Positions 24,106-34,400 of a stretch of 36,417 nucleotides of DNA are shown piece after piece. Under the pieces are notes generated by a model that saw nothing but the letters and a program-made list of their open reading frames with translations, ran no database searches and had not been told where the DNA came from. The translations under genes were made by a program, and so were the position numbers. Each line of letters begins with the position of its first letter. Positions within the stretch are counted from its first letter, which is position 1. The DNA is from Bacilli bacterium (GTDB lineage Bacteria; Bacillota; Bacilli; Paenibacillales; NBRC-103111): the NCBI GenBank assembly GCA_028287395.1, contig JAQBPR010000017.1, forward strand, positions 1 through 36,417. Direction: 5' to 3'.

Positions 24106-24847
24106 GCTCTGCGGCTCCAATTCTTTCACTGATCGAGCCCAAAGCTTGCTTCTGAACGGCTATCATTTCACGGATACCGATTTCTGCAGAGGAAAGCAGA
24201 CTATTCAGCTCTTCTCTTGAGAAGGGAGCTTCCTCTCCCGTTCCCTGTACTTCTACAAATTTGCCCTTTCCTGTCATCACCACATTCATGTCTACTTTAG
24301 CTTTGGAATCCTCGGTATAACACAAATCCAAATAAGTTTGCTCATTCACAATGCCTACACTGATCGAAGCAAGAAAATCAGAAATGGGGAATTTGGTCAG
24401 CATTTTTGCTTCATATAATTTATTAATTGCCATCGTCATCGCTACAAATGCGCCTGTGATCGAAGTTGTCCGTGTCCCTCCGTCTGCTTGAATAACGTCG
24501 CAGTCCAAAGTGATCGTCCGTTCACCTAACTGCTCAAGCTTTACAACAGAACGCAAAGCACGACCGATCAAGCGCTGAATTTCCATCGTGCGCCCACCCA
24601 GCTTACCTTTCGTAGCCTCCCGCTGATTGCGCGTTTGCGTAGCGCGCGGCAGCATCGAATATTCCGCCGTAACCCAGCCCTTTCCTTGTCCTTTCATGAA
24701 AGGCGGAACCCGTTCTTCCACAGATGCTGTACAGATCACTTTCGTTTCACCGATTTCAATATAAACAGAGCCCTCCGCGTGCTTAATATAAGGGGTAGTA
24801 ATCTTTATGGGTCGTACTTGATCATTCTTTCTTCCGTCTATCCTCAT
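24089..24847 (-). CDS. rph: Ribonuclease PH
   Basis: A 252-residue phosphorolytic 3'-5' exoribonuclease that trims the 3' ends of tRNA precursors. [13 protein letters not shown] at the start, [26 protein letters not shown] and [19 protein letters not shown] are hallmark RNase PH sequences and the length fits. The ATG follows GAGGAGG. It lies between gerM and rdgB; a terminator after gerM and an extended -10 before rph suggest it can be transcribed on its own. Confidence 0.95.
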   Translation of the reverse strand: MRIDGRKNDQVRPIKITTPYIKHAEGSVYIEIGETKVICTASVEERVPPFMKGQGKGWVTAEYSMLPRATQTRNQREATKGKLGGRTMEIQRLIGRALRSVVKLEQLGERTITLDCDVIQADGGTRTTSITGAFVAMTMAINKLYEAKMLTKFPISDFLASISVGIVNEQTYLDLCYTEDSKAKVDMNVVMTGKGKFVEVQGTGEEAPFSREELNSLLSSAEIGIREMIAVQKQALGSISERIGAAEHAGKS

Positions 24848-24893
24848 GCTTGTAAGTCCTCCTCAAATTGTTGCATTCTTAACCGTACACCTC

Positions 24894-24902
24894 ATTGTAC
24901 CA
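24894..24902 (-). promoter_or_regulatory. Candidate extended -10 promoter for rph-rdgB
   Basis: TGG-TACAAT on the reverse strand, about 47 bp before the rph ATG and downstream of the gerM terminator. The -35 (TGATTT at 17 nt) is weak. Confidence 0.4.
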
Positions 24903-24931
24903 AAGCAGAGGCTGAAAATCATCCGCTCCAT

Positions 24932-24958
24932 AAAAAAAGGAGTGGTTGCCCCCTCCTA
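24932..24958 (-). terminator. Rho-independent terminator of gerM
   Basis: On the reverse strand AGGAGGGG-(caa)-CCACTCCT is followed by TTTTTTT, 26 bp past the gerM stop. Confidence 0.75.
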
Positions 24959-24983
24959 GTTGATAAACTGCAACGTTTCAATT

Positions 24984-26078
24984 CTACAATTTTAACTGAT
25001 TTACATGTGCTGGACGGGAGATGGGTGTACTGTAATTTTGATTGTCCGTGGCGATGGCTTTTTTCTCCCCGTTTACTGTGATCTGCACCTGGGATGCGCC
25101 TGTACTTTCTGTTAAGGATAAAATAATCGATTGCATCGTGTCTGCGGCTATTTTTTTATCGTTATTGGCAATTTTACTGTCAAAATCAACGGTAATCAAG
25201 CTCTTATCGTCGGATTGTTTGACGTTCAATACCTTGGCATCTGCGGCAATTACCGCTGATAAACCATCGTTTTCAGCTGGCCCTTGAATTAATTGCTCTA
25301 ACACCGCGGCGGTGGATTGATCTGTTCTTTTGACCATGCGGGTCACTGGAACAAAATACATAAATTGCGTAGCTGTCTCACTGCTAAAATAAAGTGTAAC
25401 CGGTGTAGATTGACCTGGATTGATCCCAGGTGAAAGCTCTATGTTGATGCCCATTGCGCGACTTAATGGCTCATCCAAAGGAGTATTAAACACTGGCATC
25501 TCGGTCATCGCTTTGCCTTCCAATTGAAACTGCACTTTTTCCACCGCAGGAAAACCGGTCAGCGTCCACACCACAGCTTCCATGATTTTACGCTCATCTT
25601 GCGGATTATAGCTGGAAAACGCATTATTGAAGTCAACTGTAGCGAGCTTTTGATCCTTGATGATATTCATGCTCTTGATCTGTGTTCCTTTTGGCAGCAA
25701 AGCTGAAAAACCTTGAGGCAGCAACGATTGAACCGGCCCATCCTCAACCATATATTGCAACGATTCCTGAGCAATTTGCTCCGTGCTTGGAATATTCATG
25801 CTGATCGGTGCTACAAAACCATTCTCATCTTTAAAATATAAAGTCACTTGCGTCATGCCTTTCGTTTCATTTGCAGCTTGCTTTCCATTTGTATCCGTTG
25901 CTGCCGTACTTAGTGTTGCCTTACTCCCGTCCTGCACTTCGTTAGCGCCGATAGGCGGAGGATCAATAGATTTGCCTTTATCCGTTGATTTCAATAAAGA
26001 ACAGCCTGAAGCAAGTACGACTACAAGACCAATCAATGCAAACCGAGCCACTGGACGAAGATATTTATATTCAATCAT
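24984..26078 (-). CDS. gerM: GerM-type sporulation/germination lipoprotein
   Basis: A 364-residue lipoprotein: the signal peptide ends in the lipobox ASGC at about residue 26. Two GerMN domains follow, at about 75-205 (VTLYFKDENGFVAP onward) and 225-345 (VTLYFSSETATQFMYFVPV onward). In B. subtilis GerM acts in engulfment (with SpoIIIAG/SpoIIQ) and in germination. The following rph and rdgB genes reproduce the conserved order, supporting orthology. A charged, Thr-rich spacer of about 45 residues lies between the lipid anchor and the first domain. Confidence 0.9.
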   Translation of the reverse strand: MIEYKYLRPVARFALIGLVVVLASGCSLLKSTDKGKSIDPPPIGANEVQDGSKATLSTAATDTNGKQAANETKGMTQVTLYFKDENGFVAPISMNIPSTEQIAQESLQYMVEDGPVQSLLPQGFSALLPKGTQIKSMNIIKDQKLATVDFNNAFSSYNPQDERKIMEAVVWTLTGFPAVEKVQFQLEGKAMTEMPVFNTPLDEPLSRAMGINIELSPGINPGQSTPVTLYFSSETATQFMYFVPVTRMVKRTDQSTAAVLEQLIQGPAENDGLSAVIAADAKVLNVKQSDDKSLITVDFDSKIANNDKKIAADTMQSIILSLTESTGASQVQITVNGEKKAIATDNQNYSTPISRPAHVNQLKL

Positions 26079-26142
26079 AGTTATTCCCCTTTCAAGGGTT
26101 TCATTTTATTATCATGTATACGAGCCTCCCCCTAATTTATAA

Positions 26143-26883
26143 CTACTTTTTTTGGACAACGTATTCACGAATCGTCTCAGGAACTTCTTTCAAAGAAGGC
26201 AAGGTGAGAAATGCTCCCCTCGGCTGCACATTAATTTCGATCACATTATACTGCCATTCCACAGCGGCAGGGATGTAAATAGTCTGTACACCCAGCTCCA
26301 AAGCCGGCAAAATATCCGTGCGCAGCGAATTGCCAATCATCCAGGTTTCTGTGGGATCAAACTGCATTTTCTCCACAATATGCTGCAGTGCAGTCGTATT
26401 TTTAAATTTAGAAATGAAAACACGATTTTCAAAATATGCGGCTAGCTGCAGCTGGGCAATTTTGTTCCTTTGGATCGCTTCATCTCCTGCTGTGTGCAAA
26501 TAGAGTTCATGTCCCTCCTGCTTCAGCTCTTGCAGTGTTTCATACATATCGGGCAGCGGCTCGGCGGCAAATTCATATACGCTTTTGCCTAATCGTTCTA
26601 ACAATTCAGCCTTGCTCGCATCGACTTTCGTCCTGGTTAATTCACAAAAATAAACATAGGTGTACACAAAAGACAAAGGAAAATGCAACGACGTAATCCC
26701 ATTTTGGCTTACCGAAGCCAAATCCAGCTCTACCTGTTTTTGTTTAATTTGTTCCAAAGATATCGCACCATCACGAAACCAATCTCCTAATATATCTGCA
26801 AATTGCTTAATCACAAGCTTAAAATATTTGTTGCATTCCACCAATGTATCGTCAAGGTTAAACAGCACATTTTGTTTTTTCAT
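26143..26883 (-). CDS. HAD-superfamily protein with Asn at the nucleophile position
   Basis: ATG 26883 has AAAGGAG 7 nt upstream and gives 246 residues; an in-frame start ten codons earlier is less likely. Motif I reads VLFNLDDTLVE: the first aspartate of the HAD DxD pair is Asn9 (codon AAC), while Asp11 is present. Motif II (LYLHTAGDE) and a GNSLRTD motif IV (about residue 182-188) are present. HAD phosphatases need the motif I aspartate as nucleophile, so this protein is either inactive, a regulatory or binding relative, or dependent on deamidation. A helical cap is present at about 20-100. It lies alone between gerM and the 27005 gene. Confidence 0.82.
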   Translation of the reverse strand: MKKQNVLFNLDDTLVECNKYFKLVIKQFADILGDWFRDGAISLEQIKQKQVELDLASVSQNGITSLHFPLSFVYTYVYFCELTRTKVDASKAELLERLGKSVYEFAAEPLPDMYETLQELKQEGHELYLHTAGDEAIQRNKIAQLQLAAYFENRVFISKFKNTTALQHIVEKMQFDPTETWMIGNSLRTDILPALELGVQTIYIPAAVEWQYNVIEINVQPRGAFLTLPSLKEVPETIREYVVQKK

Positions 26884-26921
26884 CCCATTCTCCTTTACGG
26901 GCAGCAGACACACATTCTTAT

Positions 26922-26974
26922 AATATAAAAAATAAGCTGTATGAAAGTTATATTTAACCTTTCATACAGCTTAT
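26922..26974 (-). terminator. Rho-independent terminator of the methyltransferase-MBL-27005 operon
   Basis: ATAAGCTGTATGAAAG and its exact complement form a 16-bp stem with an 11-nt loop; the reverse strand continues TTTTTTATATT. It is 31 bp past the stop of the last gene. Confidence 0.88.
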
Positions 26975-27004
26975 AGTGTTGTATTATGCCAAAGTAGGTG
27001 AATT

Positions 27005-27685
27005 TTATGAAAGCTTGCAAACTTTTGCGACATATTGGAATGCGGCAGGGTCCCACTGTTGTTTAAGCTGCACAGCTAACTCTATTTTTGCTGCTTCCTG
27101 AGTGCTTTCTGATAACTCAATTCCCTGAAGTTCCGCCCATTTTTCCGCCAAAATATAACAGGTGCTATTCCATCCGCTCTTGTTACCCAGTGCATTCAGT
27201 CTTTCCGAAATCCCTAGAATAACGACATCAAAAGAGCTTTGCAGCTCAATTAAAGCTTTATCAAATTCATTTTTGTCATCCTTCTGCTGCATGCCAACAT
27301 GCTTGCGCAAGGATTTGACATCTATGCCATCCTGCTCTCGAATCGCTTTAAAAATATGCAGTGAAGCTGTCGATAACAGACCGTCACGGTATCGCCGTTC
27401 TACAGAATCCTCAGCGCCTAAGGCATTTTTGGCAAGTGGAAATAACGCTGCGGAAATAAACATCGGTTTTTTCGCAAAAAACCGTCCATAAGCGGCAATC
27501 CCTTCACCGGCAAAACGATCCCGCCACAGCCACGGATCAGACTCCAATCCGGTATGCCAGTTATTTGGCGCGGTAATGGCTTTCAACGAAGGATGATTTG
27601 GGATAAAGCTCGTTAAGGGCAATATCCCTTGCTCTTGAATAACCTTTCCTGCATCAGTAAACGTTCTAATAAGCTCAACCGACAT
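27005..27685 (-). CDS. Conserved protein of AlkZ-related type
   Basis: The 226-residue soluble protein contains WHTGLESDPWLWRDRFAG, GIAAYGRFF and an RRYRDGLLS helix. This pattern resembles proteins annotated 'AlkZ-related' in Bacillus and Paenibacillus. AlkZ itself is a winged-helix DNA glycosylase for crosslinks, but the catalytic QxQ-type motif cannot be pointed to here, so a repair role is only suggested. Start ATG has AGGGGG 9 nt upstream. It is 12 bp downstream of the MBL hydrolase gene and thus the last gene of the operon 29420-27005. Confidence 0.6.
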   Translation of the reverse strand: MSVELIRTFTDAGKVIQEQGILPLTSFIPNHPSLKAITAPNNWHTGLESDPWLWRDRFAGEGIAAYGRFFAKKPMFISAALFPLAKNALGAEDSVERRYRDGLLSTASLHIFKAIREQDGIDVKSLRKHVGMQQKDDKNEFDKALIELQSSFDVVILGISERLNALGNKSGWNSTCYILAEKWAELQGIELSESTQEAAKIELAVQLKQQWDPAAFQYVAKVCKLS

Positions 27686-27697
27686 TTCGATTTCCCC

Positions 27698-28684
27698 CTA
27701 AACGTTAGAATAGTATAATACGCCGTCGCGCTCGCTTTCCAGCAATCGACCCGCTTGGTGTAAATAAATGACATGTGCCAGCGTTTCCGACAACGCGAAG
27801 CGCAGCTGATGAATTTGCAGTCCTCTACCAAAAAAATCAAGGCAAAGCTGGTATACATGCATCGGCTGTTTCAAATGTATCCGCATCTTTTCAAGCCTGT
27901 CCTGATGATGATCGATCAATTCATGGATGCGCGCATTAAAGGTTACAAAAGGCTCACGGTGACCAGGGTAAGCCTTGGCTACTTCAAGGCTGCTTATTTG
28001 CTGCAGACTCAACAGAAATGACCTTAACGGGTTCTCATCCGCGCCCGGTATGTAGCTTACATTCGGCGATATTTGCGGCAGTACATGATCGCCGCAAAAA
28101 ATATCCTTACGCTCCGGGTCATAAAAACAAATATGACCCGCAGCATGCCCAGGTGTAACGATAGGCTGAAAAAATCTGTCGCCGAGACGAAAGGGCACAT
28201 CCAGATTGATAAATGATACTTGAGGCTGCGGCGAAACCCATGCAACAAAGCTATTCATGTGCGGCATTAGCTGATCCTTCGCCATGGCAGCATCCATCCC
28301 ATGACGAATAAACAAACGGCAAATTTCAGCCGTTAAGGGTTGTCCTTCACCCCACAATCGCAGAACTTGTTCATGACCCGCTTGCGACATCCACACTGGC
28401 GCACCGTTGCAACGCTCTTGAAACCAACCTGTTAATCCGTAATGATCAGGATGGTGATGCGTCAAAACAATCTGCTCTATATCTTCAAACCGCAGCCCAT
28501 GCTCGGTCAAGGTTTTTTCCCAAAACTGTTGCGCTTCCGGAGTATGTAATCCGGGATCGATTAACGTGATCCCCTTGCTCCCACGTACCATATAGCTGTT
28601 TACCCAACGCAAAGGAAAAGGCAAAGGCGCTTTTATTTGCAAAATTTCGTCTACAGCCAGCCCCTTATTTTGCTGCATCAGCAT
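27698..28684 (-). CDS. MBL-fold metallo-hydrolase
   Basis: The 328-residue protein has the metallo-beta-lactamase metal site: HHHPDH at residues 76-81, TPGHAAGH, FCGDHVL and YPGHREP. Asp43 in LIDPG begins the fold. It is longer than a minimal MBL domain; the C-terminal 80 residues are helical (IHELIDHHQDRLEKM onward) as in the glyoxalase II-like/winged-helix RNase Z-type group. The substrate is unknown. The start overlaps the methyltransferase gene by 20 nt, with GAGAGGG just upstream, so the pair is co-translated. Confidence 0.88.
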   Translation of the reverse strand: MLMQQNKGLAVDEILQIKAPLPFPLRWVNSYMVRGSKGITLIDPGLHTPEAQQFWEKTLTEHGLRFEDIEQIVLTHHHPDHYGLTGWFQERCNGAPVWMSQAGHEQVLRLWGEGQPLTAEICRLFIRHGMDAAMAKDQLMPHMNSFVAWVSPQPQVSFINLDVPFRLGDRFFQPIVTPGHAAGHICFYDPERKDIFCGDHVLPQISPNVSYIPGADENPLRSFLLSLQQISSLEVAKAYPGHREPFVTFNARIHELIDHHQDRLEKMRIHLKQPMHVYQLCLDFFGRGLQIHQLRFALSETLAHVIYLHQAGRLLESERDGVLYYSNV

Positions 28685-29420
28685 TTATCCCTCTCTTGCT
28701 TCCAACCATAATAAGCCGCGGAGATTGCTGCTCATCGTATGGTGTGCCGTCGTAATGACCAAATACATGATCAAGCACTAAGCCGGAAGCCTTTAACATC
28801 CGCTGAAATTCCGCAAGTCGCACCAATTTCACCTGCTCCAAGTAATGACGCTCCTTCTTGCCCTCTTCGCTGATGACGATCCGTTTACGTACATAGCCGT
28901 CTTCAATGGAGCGGTTTTCGACAATTTCCATCTCGCCTTCTTTTCTTCGCGATTGCGGCACTAAATGAGCCTCTACATAAGCTGGATTCAAAAAATCGAT
29001 AATGAATTTTCCGTTTTGTTTCAACAACCGACTCATTTCATGCAAAACCTGTTCATTTTCCGCATCGTCTGTAAAATATCCAAAGGAAGTAAACAAATTT
29101 ACGACAGCATCAAATTCGTCCATTAACGGAATTTGCCGCATATCCCCTTTAAAAAATTGGACTTTTCCGTTGGGATCCAGCCGATTCGCTTCGTTAAGCA
29201 ATACTTCCGATAAATCCATTCCTGTCACGTTGTAGCCCAAATCAGCTAAGGCAAGCGAATGTCGGCCCATGCCGCAGCATAAGTCGAAAATCTTCGCTCC
29301 CTGGTGCAAATTTAACCATTGCGCCATTTTTTGCACTTCGGACAAAGCGCCTTGGATATCTCTGTGTTTATATACGATTAAATAGTCTTCCCCGAAGCTT
29401 TGTTCATACCATGCTGTCAT
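28665..29420 (-). CDS. Class I SAM-dependent methyltransferase
   Basis: ATG 29420 follows AAAGGAG by 8 nt and gives 251 residues (MTAWYEQSFGEDYLIVYKHR). Motif I is IFDLCCGMGRHSLALAD, motif II ends at GMDLSEVLL, and FDAVVNLFTSFGYF is the motif IV region. It fits the Methyltransf_25/11 type small-molecule enzymes; the substrate cannot be read. First gene of a three-gene operon with an MBL hydrolase and an AlkZ-related-like gene. Its ribosome site lies in the 26 bp after the LRR gene stop, so readthrough from there is possible. Confidence 0.87.
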   Translation of the reverse strand: MTAWYEQSFGEDYLIVYKHRDIQGALSEVQKMAQWLNLHQGAKIFDLCCGMGRHSLALADLGYNVTGMDLSEVLLNEANRLDPNGKVQFFKGDMRQIPLMDEFDAVVNLFTSFGYFTDDAENEQVLHEMSRLLKQNGKFIIDFLNPAYVEAHLVPQSRRKEGEMEIVENRSIEDGYVRKRIVISEEGKKERHYLEQVKLVRLAEFQRMLKASGLVLDHVFGHYDGTPYDEQQSPRLIMVGSKRGINADAAK

Positions 29421-29446
29421 TTTTCTAACTCCTTTAATCTGCTGTC

Positions 29447-31336
29447 TTATTTGGCCGCAGTTGTTATATTTATAATATAGGTTTCCGGGTCCCATTGCAC
29501 ATCTCCACCAAATGCCTCACTGACAAAGCGAAGGGGTACAAGGGTCGATCCATTTATGGATTGAGGAGCAACTGTCAAATCTTTGGATTCTCCATTCACA
29601 CTCGCTGTAGTATTGCCAAGCTGCAGCTTTACAGTGGTAATGCCTTTCACAGCAGTGATTGTTTTCGTAGCATCGTCCCAATCCACTTTAGCCCCCAAAT
29701 GCTCGAAGATATCGCGCAATGGAACTAATGTATTGCCATTTTGGATAGTTGGAAGCACACCGAACTTGTAAAAACGAACAATCTTCCCATCTATATAAAG
29801 CCGAATGGAATGCCGATGGTTATATTGCAAGATATTCAACCCTTTTTGTTTAAAGTCCTCTAGCATTTTTGCAGAATCCATATCCACCTGGTTTGTAAAA
29901 AGCGATACGGATTTTAAAGCCGACATTTGCTTCAGTTGTGTTAAATCATGAATTTGCGTTTCAAAGAAAAAAATACCGCTTAAATTCAAATCTTTGATTG
30001 TTTTTAAATCTATTTCCGGTAAATAAGAAAAATAAAGTTTTTTTAACTGCGGCAGTTCATTTAAAAAAGAAATATCAGTTAATCCCTGATAACCTATACT
30101 AAGGCTAGTTAAATGGGGTAAATTTTTCAACAATGAATAATCTTTAATCTCGTTGCTGCCAACATATAATTCTTCTAAATTAGTCATAGCGCTTAAAAGT
30201 GAAAGATCATTAAAATCATTATCGCCTATACCTAAATATTTTAACTTAGTTAAACCCATTAAAGGCGTCCAGTCCTTTACGGGATCCATCGACAACTCTA
30301 CTTTTTCCAATTGGGTTAACTTTTGCAGAGCGCTTATATCTTCAACTCCGCAATAACTTAATTGCAATGTTTTCAAGTTGAACGCATATTCAAGCCCCTT
30401 CAAGCTTTGAATGGTATCCCCTTTAAATTGATCATCCAAGAGGATTAGCCTTTTCATATCTTCTTCTGTCAATTCTCCCGTTTCTTTGCCAAGCGTGGTG
30501 CGAATTAATTTTTCTAAATTTCCGTCTGCTATTTGAATGCTTGGAGAAATTGGGGGTGGAGTTGGCGTTGAAGTTGGAGTTGTGGGCTTGCTATCATAGG
30601 CTACTGCTACACCCTTTTCGGTCAATGTATGGATAATAAGAAGGGAATTTTCATTGAGCGGATTGCCTTTCAAGCTTGCATCTTCTAAATTGGCAAGAGA
30701 TTCGATTGCAGTAATATCACTGATTTGGTTTTTTTCTAGAAACAAATGTTTTAAAGTATCCATTCCTTGCAAAGCACTGACATCATTCACCTTATTATGA
30801 CTCGCATCCAACCAAACTAAGGGCAGATTCGCTAATGGAGTTAAATCACTGATTTGGCTGTTGCCAAAGAATAGCTCGCTTAAGCTTGTCAGGTTCTTCA
30901 ACGCACTTAAATCCGTAACTTTTGTATTCGTCATCATTAGCGTATATAAGCTCGGCAGCTGACTTAATGGCTGAAGATCACTAACTTGTGTTGAGGATAT
31001 ATCAATAAACGTCAGTTTTTTTAATTCCGCTATACTATGTATATCTTCAATAGGGTTATTGGAGACAATTAATTTTGTAAGATTCGTAGCGTACTCCAGA
31101 CCCTTTAAGCTTTTAATATTTTCTCCTTGATAGGCATAGATTTCGGTCAGCTTTTCCAGGTCTTGTTTTGTCAAAGTACCGAAAGGAATGTGCAGTTCGT
31201 TACAGATTACTTTTTCCAAATTAGCATCCTCTATTAAAGAGCCTTCAGCAAGTACCGATTTTGTTGCAAAAGAGAAGCATATAACAAGAACTGCAAATAG
31301 GATCAGAAAACTAATTTTTTTATAGTATACCTTCAA
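29447..31336 (-). CDS. Secreted twin leucine-rich-repeat protein with stalk domain
   Basis: Start is TTG 31336 (GAGGAGAGA upstream), giving 629 residues. A signal peptide (about 1-30, VLA-EG) precedes two internalin-like LRR arrays. The first, at about 70-235, has repeats of the form L-x-x-L-x-x-L-x-x-N-x-I-x-D-[IL] (LSELFFGNSQISDLTPL). A Thr-Pro spacer (about 252-265) follows, then a second array at about 285-485. Both arrays open with the same cap, NLEKLIRTTLGK / NLEKVICNELHI. The C-terminus (about 500-629) is a stalk module with two halves (LVPLRDIFEHLGAKVDWDD and LVPLRFVSEAFGGDVQWD). It is probably an external binding protein; the partner is unknown. Confidence 0.87.
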   Translation of the reverse strand: MKVYYKKISFLILFAVLVICFSFATKSVLAEGSLIEDANLEKVICNELHIPFGTLTKQDLEKLTEIYAYQGENIKSLKGLEYATNLTKLIVSNNPIEDIHSIAELKKLTFIDISSTQVSDLQPLSQLPSLYTLMMTNTKVTDLSALKNLTSLSELFFGNSQISDLTPLANLPLVWLDASHNKVNDVSALQGMDTLKHLFLEKNQISDITAIESLANLEDASLKGNPLNENSLLIIHTLTEKGVAVAYDSKPTTPTSTPTPPPISPSIQIADGNLEKLIRTTLGKETGELTEEDMKRLILLDDQFKGDTIQSLKGLEYAFNLKTLQLSYCGVEDISALQKLTQLEKVELSMDPVKDWTPLMGLTKLKYLGIGDNDFNDLSLLSAMTNLEELYVGSNEIKDYSLLKNLPHLTSLSIGYQGLTDISFLNELPQLKKLYFSYLPEIDLKTIKDLNLSGIFFFETQIHDLTQLKQMSALKSVSLFTNQVDMDSAKMLEDFKQKGLNILQYNHRHSIRLYIDGKIVRFYKFGVLPTIQNGNTLVPLRDIFEHLGAKVDWDDATKTITAVKGITTVKLQLGNTTASVNGESKDLTVAPQSINGSTLVPLRFVSEAFGGDVQWDPETYIINITTAAK

Positions 31337-31423
31337 TTAAATCTCTCTCCTCATTACTGCTGAATTATGGTTCAATTACAATATTATTGTAACCTTTCCC
31401 ATTGCTTTTGACGACCCCAAAGT

Positions 31424-31448
31424 CAAAAAAGACATCCCGAAGGATGCC
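31424..31448 (-). terminator. Rho-independent terminator of the RCC1/Ig-repeat gene
   Basis: On the reverse strand GGCATCC-TTCG-GGATGTC is followed by TTTTTTG. It lies 36 bp past the stop of the 1585-residue gene. Confidence 0.75.
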
Positions 31449-31483
31449 ATTTCATGCATTTTGAAGGCTTAATATCATTCAGA

Positions 31484-34400
31484 TTACACAGACATTGAGA
31501 ATACTTTTGTAGTTGTTACGCTATTCTTCGTGATCGTAGCAGTCAAGTTTACAGCTGTCTTTTTCCCTGCAGTAGGTGTGATCACACCACTATTGCTCAC
31601 AACCGTTGGCTGATTCGAGCTCCACGTAATTACAGCACCATTGCTATCACTGCTAGCCAAGGTCACGTCATGGGTCACATACGTCGCAGAATCGCCGCTA
31701 GCGTAACCGACTATCAATGCAGCCTTTGCTGCAGCTACTGCTCCCGCGTCCGATTGAGGGACATTTAGTGTGAACAGCAACGTGTCAGTGCTTTGATTTT
31801 TCTTAATTGTCGCAATTAATGTAACGGATGTATCTCCGTTCGCTTGACGTATAACCTTGCCGCTGTTACTAATCGCTGCTGAGCTTGAAGTCCAAGTAAT
31901 AAGCGTTCCATTTAAGCCATTCCTATTTAAAATCAAATCCTTTGTCACACTAGCAGAGGTTTCACCATTCGTATATCCGATAGTCAAAGCTGCCTTTGCT
32001 GCAGCTACAGCATCTGCGTCTATCTGAGGTACGGTCACTGTAAATACAGCCGTATCCGTAGAACTATTTTTGGTAATCGTTGCGGTCAATGTTATGCTCT
32101 GATCTCCGCTCGCTTGACGTGTTACTGCACCGCTGTTGCTTATAACAGCTGTATTACTTGAAGCCCATGTAATGATGGTTCCATTCGTTCCCGTAGTTGC
32201 CAATCTTAAATCCTTCGTCACATTCGTAGACTTATCAGCTGTCGCATAACCAATCGATAGCGCTGTTTTTGCAGCCGTAGTGACTCCGACATCCGTTTGT
32301 GGAACTATTAAAGCAAATGTCTTCCGAATCGTACTCGTATTTTTCTTAATAATTGCCGTAAGCGTAACTTTGGAATCTTTATTTGCAAGACGGGTTACCA
32401 CGCCGGTATTACTTATAACCGTTGCATTGTTAGTAGCCCAAGTAACGGTAGTCCCATTAAGACCTGCACCCGATAATGTTAAATTTTGTGTCACGTTTGC
32501 TGCGCTATCCCCGCCTGTATATCCTAGCGCCAATGTAAGTTGATCTGCCTTAATTGCACCTAAATCGGATTGCAGCACAGTTAGATTAAAGGTTGCCGTA
32601 TCGGAAACTGCGTTCTTCTTAATTGTCGCTGTCAGCGTCACATTCATATCCCCGCCTGCTTGACGCATCACTGATCCGCTTTTGTTTACAACTAATGCAT
32701 TGCTTGAACTCCATACAACGGTTGTTCCATTAGCTCCAACCGTAGCCAATGTTAATTTTTTAGTCACTGTCGTTGAGCTGTCTCCACTAGCATAAACGAC
32801 TGTGATCGCAGCCTTCTCTGTGGCAACTGCCCCTAGATCGGTTTGCACCACTAGGACTGGAAAAGCTTTCGTATCTGTAACTCCATTTTTTGAAATGGTC
32901 GCTGTTAGTGTAACCAATGTGTTTGCATCCGCAGGGCGGTTAACCACACCACTAGTATTTATCGGAGGTTTGTCGGAAGCCCAGCTGATCGTTGTTCCAT
33001 TAGTTCCATTTACTGCGAGATAAACGTCCTTGGTCACGCTTGTCACTTTATCGCCTTTGGCATACCCTAAAACCAGCGCTTTTTTTGCGGCGGCAACGGC
33101 TGAAAGATCCATTTGGGGTACGGTTAAAGTAAATAACGCTCTGTCAGTGGTTGAATTTTTCTTGATCGTTGCAGTCAATGTGAGTTTGATGTCCCCCGTC
33201 GTTTGGCGAGTGACAACACCGGCGTTATTTATAACTGTTAGATTACTTGAAGTCCATGTAACTGAGGTTCCATTTGTTCCAGAAGCGGCCAAAGTAAGAT
33301 TTTGGGTTACATTCGTTGCACTGTCGCCACTCGCGTAAACAATGGCCAAAGCCGCTTTCGCCACGGAGATTGCTCCAGCATCCGATTGTAAAACAGTCAA
33401 TGAAAATGCTACTGTGTCTGAGGTTACATTAAGTGGGTCTGAAGTTGTATTTTTTCTAATGGTCGCCGTCAGAGTAATATTCTTATCACCATCTGCTTTA
33501 CGCGATACGACTCCGGCATTCGTAATCACCGTTGGATCACTAGAAACCCAGCTAACTGTTGTTCCGCTTGCCCCGCTCAATGCCAATGTTAATGTTTTGG
33601 TTACCGCGCTAATACTGTCTCCGCTTGAATAACCTACTGTTAATGACGCTTTCGCAACGGTTACCGAGCCTGAATCCGTTTGAAGCACTTTGAAAGTGAA
33701 TACTTTTGTATCTATGGCTGCGTTTTTCGTAAACGTAGCTGTCAATGTAATCGTCGTATCCGCATTGTCATCACGAGCCACTATACCGCTATTGCTTAAT
33801 ACCGTAGTATTGCTCGAAGCCCAGCTTATGGTAGTCCCATTGGTGCCAGTAGTGGCTAGTGTCACATCTTTTGTGACTTTAGTTGAGTTTTCTCCAGTTG
33901 AATAGCCAACCGCTAATGCTGTCTTCGACATCGCTACAGCTCCAACATCGGATTGAATCACCGTCAATGGAAAAGCTAAAGTATCGCTTACCCCGCCTTT
34001 TCTTATCGTTGCTGTTAGCGCTAAGGCGACATCTGCATTGGCAGGGCGCGTTACTACACCGCTATTGCTTAGAACCGCAGAATTGTTTGAAAACCATGTA
34101 ATGGTTGCACCATTTACTCCGGAGCTGGTTAACACTAGATTTTGCGTCACAGTCGATGCAATATCACCTCCTGTATAACCTATAACCAAACTCGCTTTCG
34201 TTGAAGCTACCGCTCCAGCGGCTGTTTGTGGAAGTGTCAAAATAAAATCTTGCGTGCTTGTAGTCGCATTCTTCGCAATGGTCGCTGTTAAAGTTACATT
34301 TATGTTTCCACTTGTTGGCTGTGTTACGATACCACTATCACTTAAGACTGCAAGGTTGCTGGAAACCCAACTAATCACCGTTCCATTCAATCCTGTAAGC

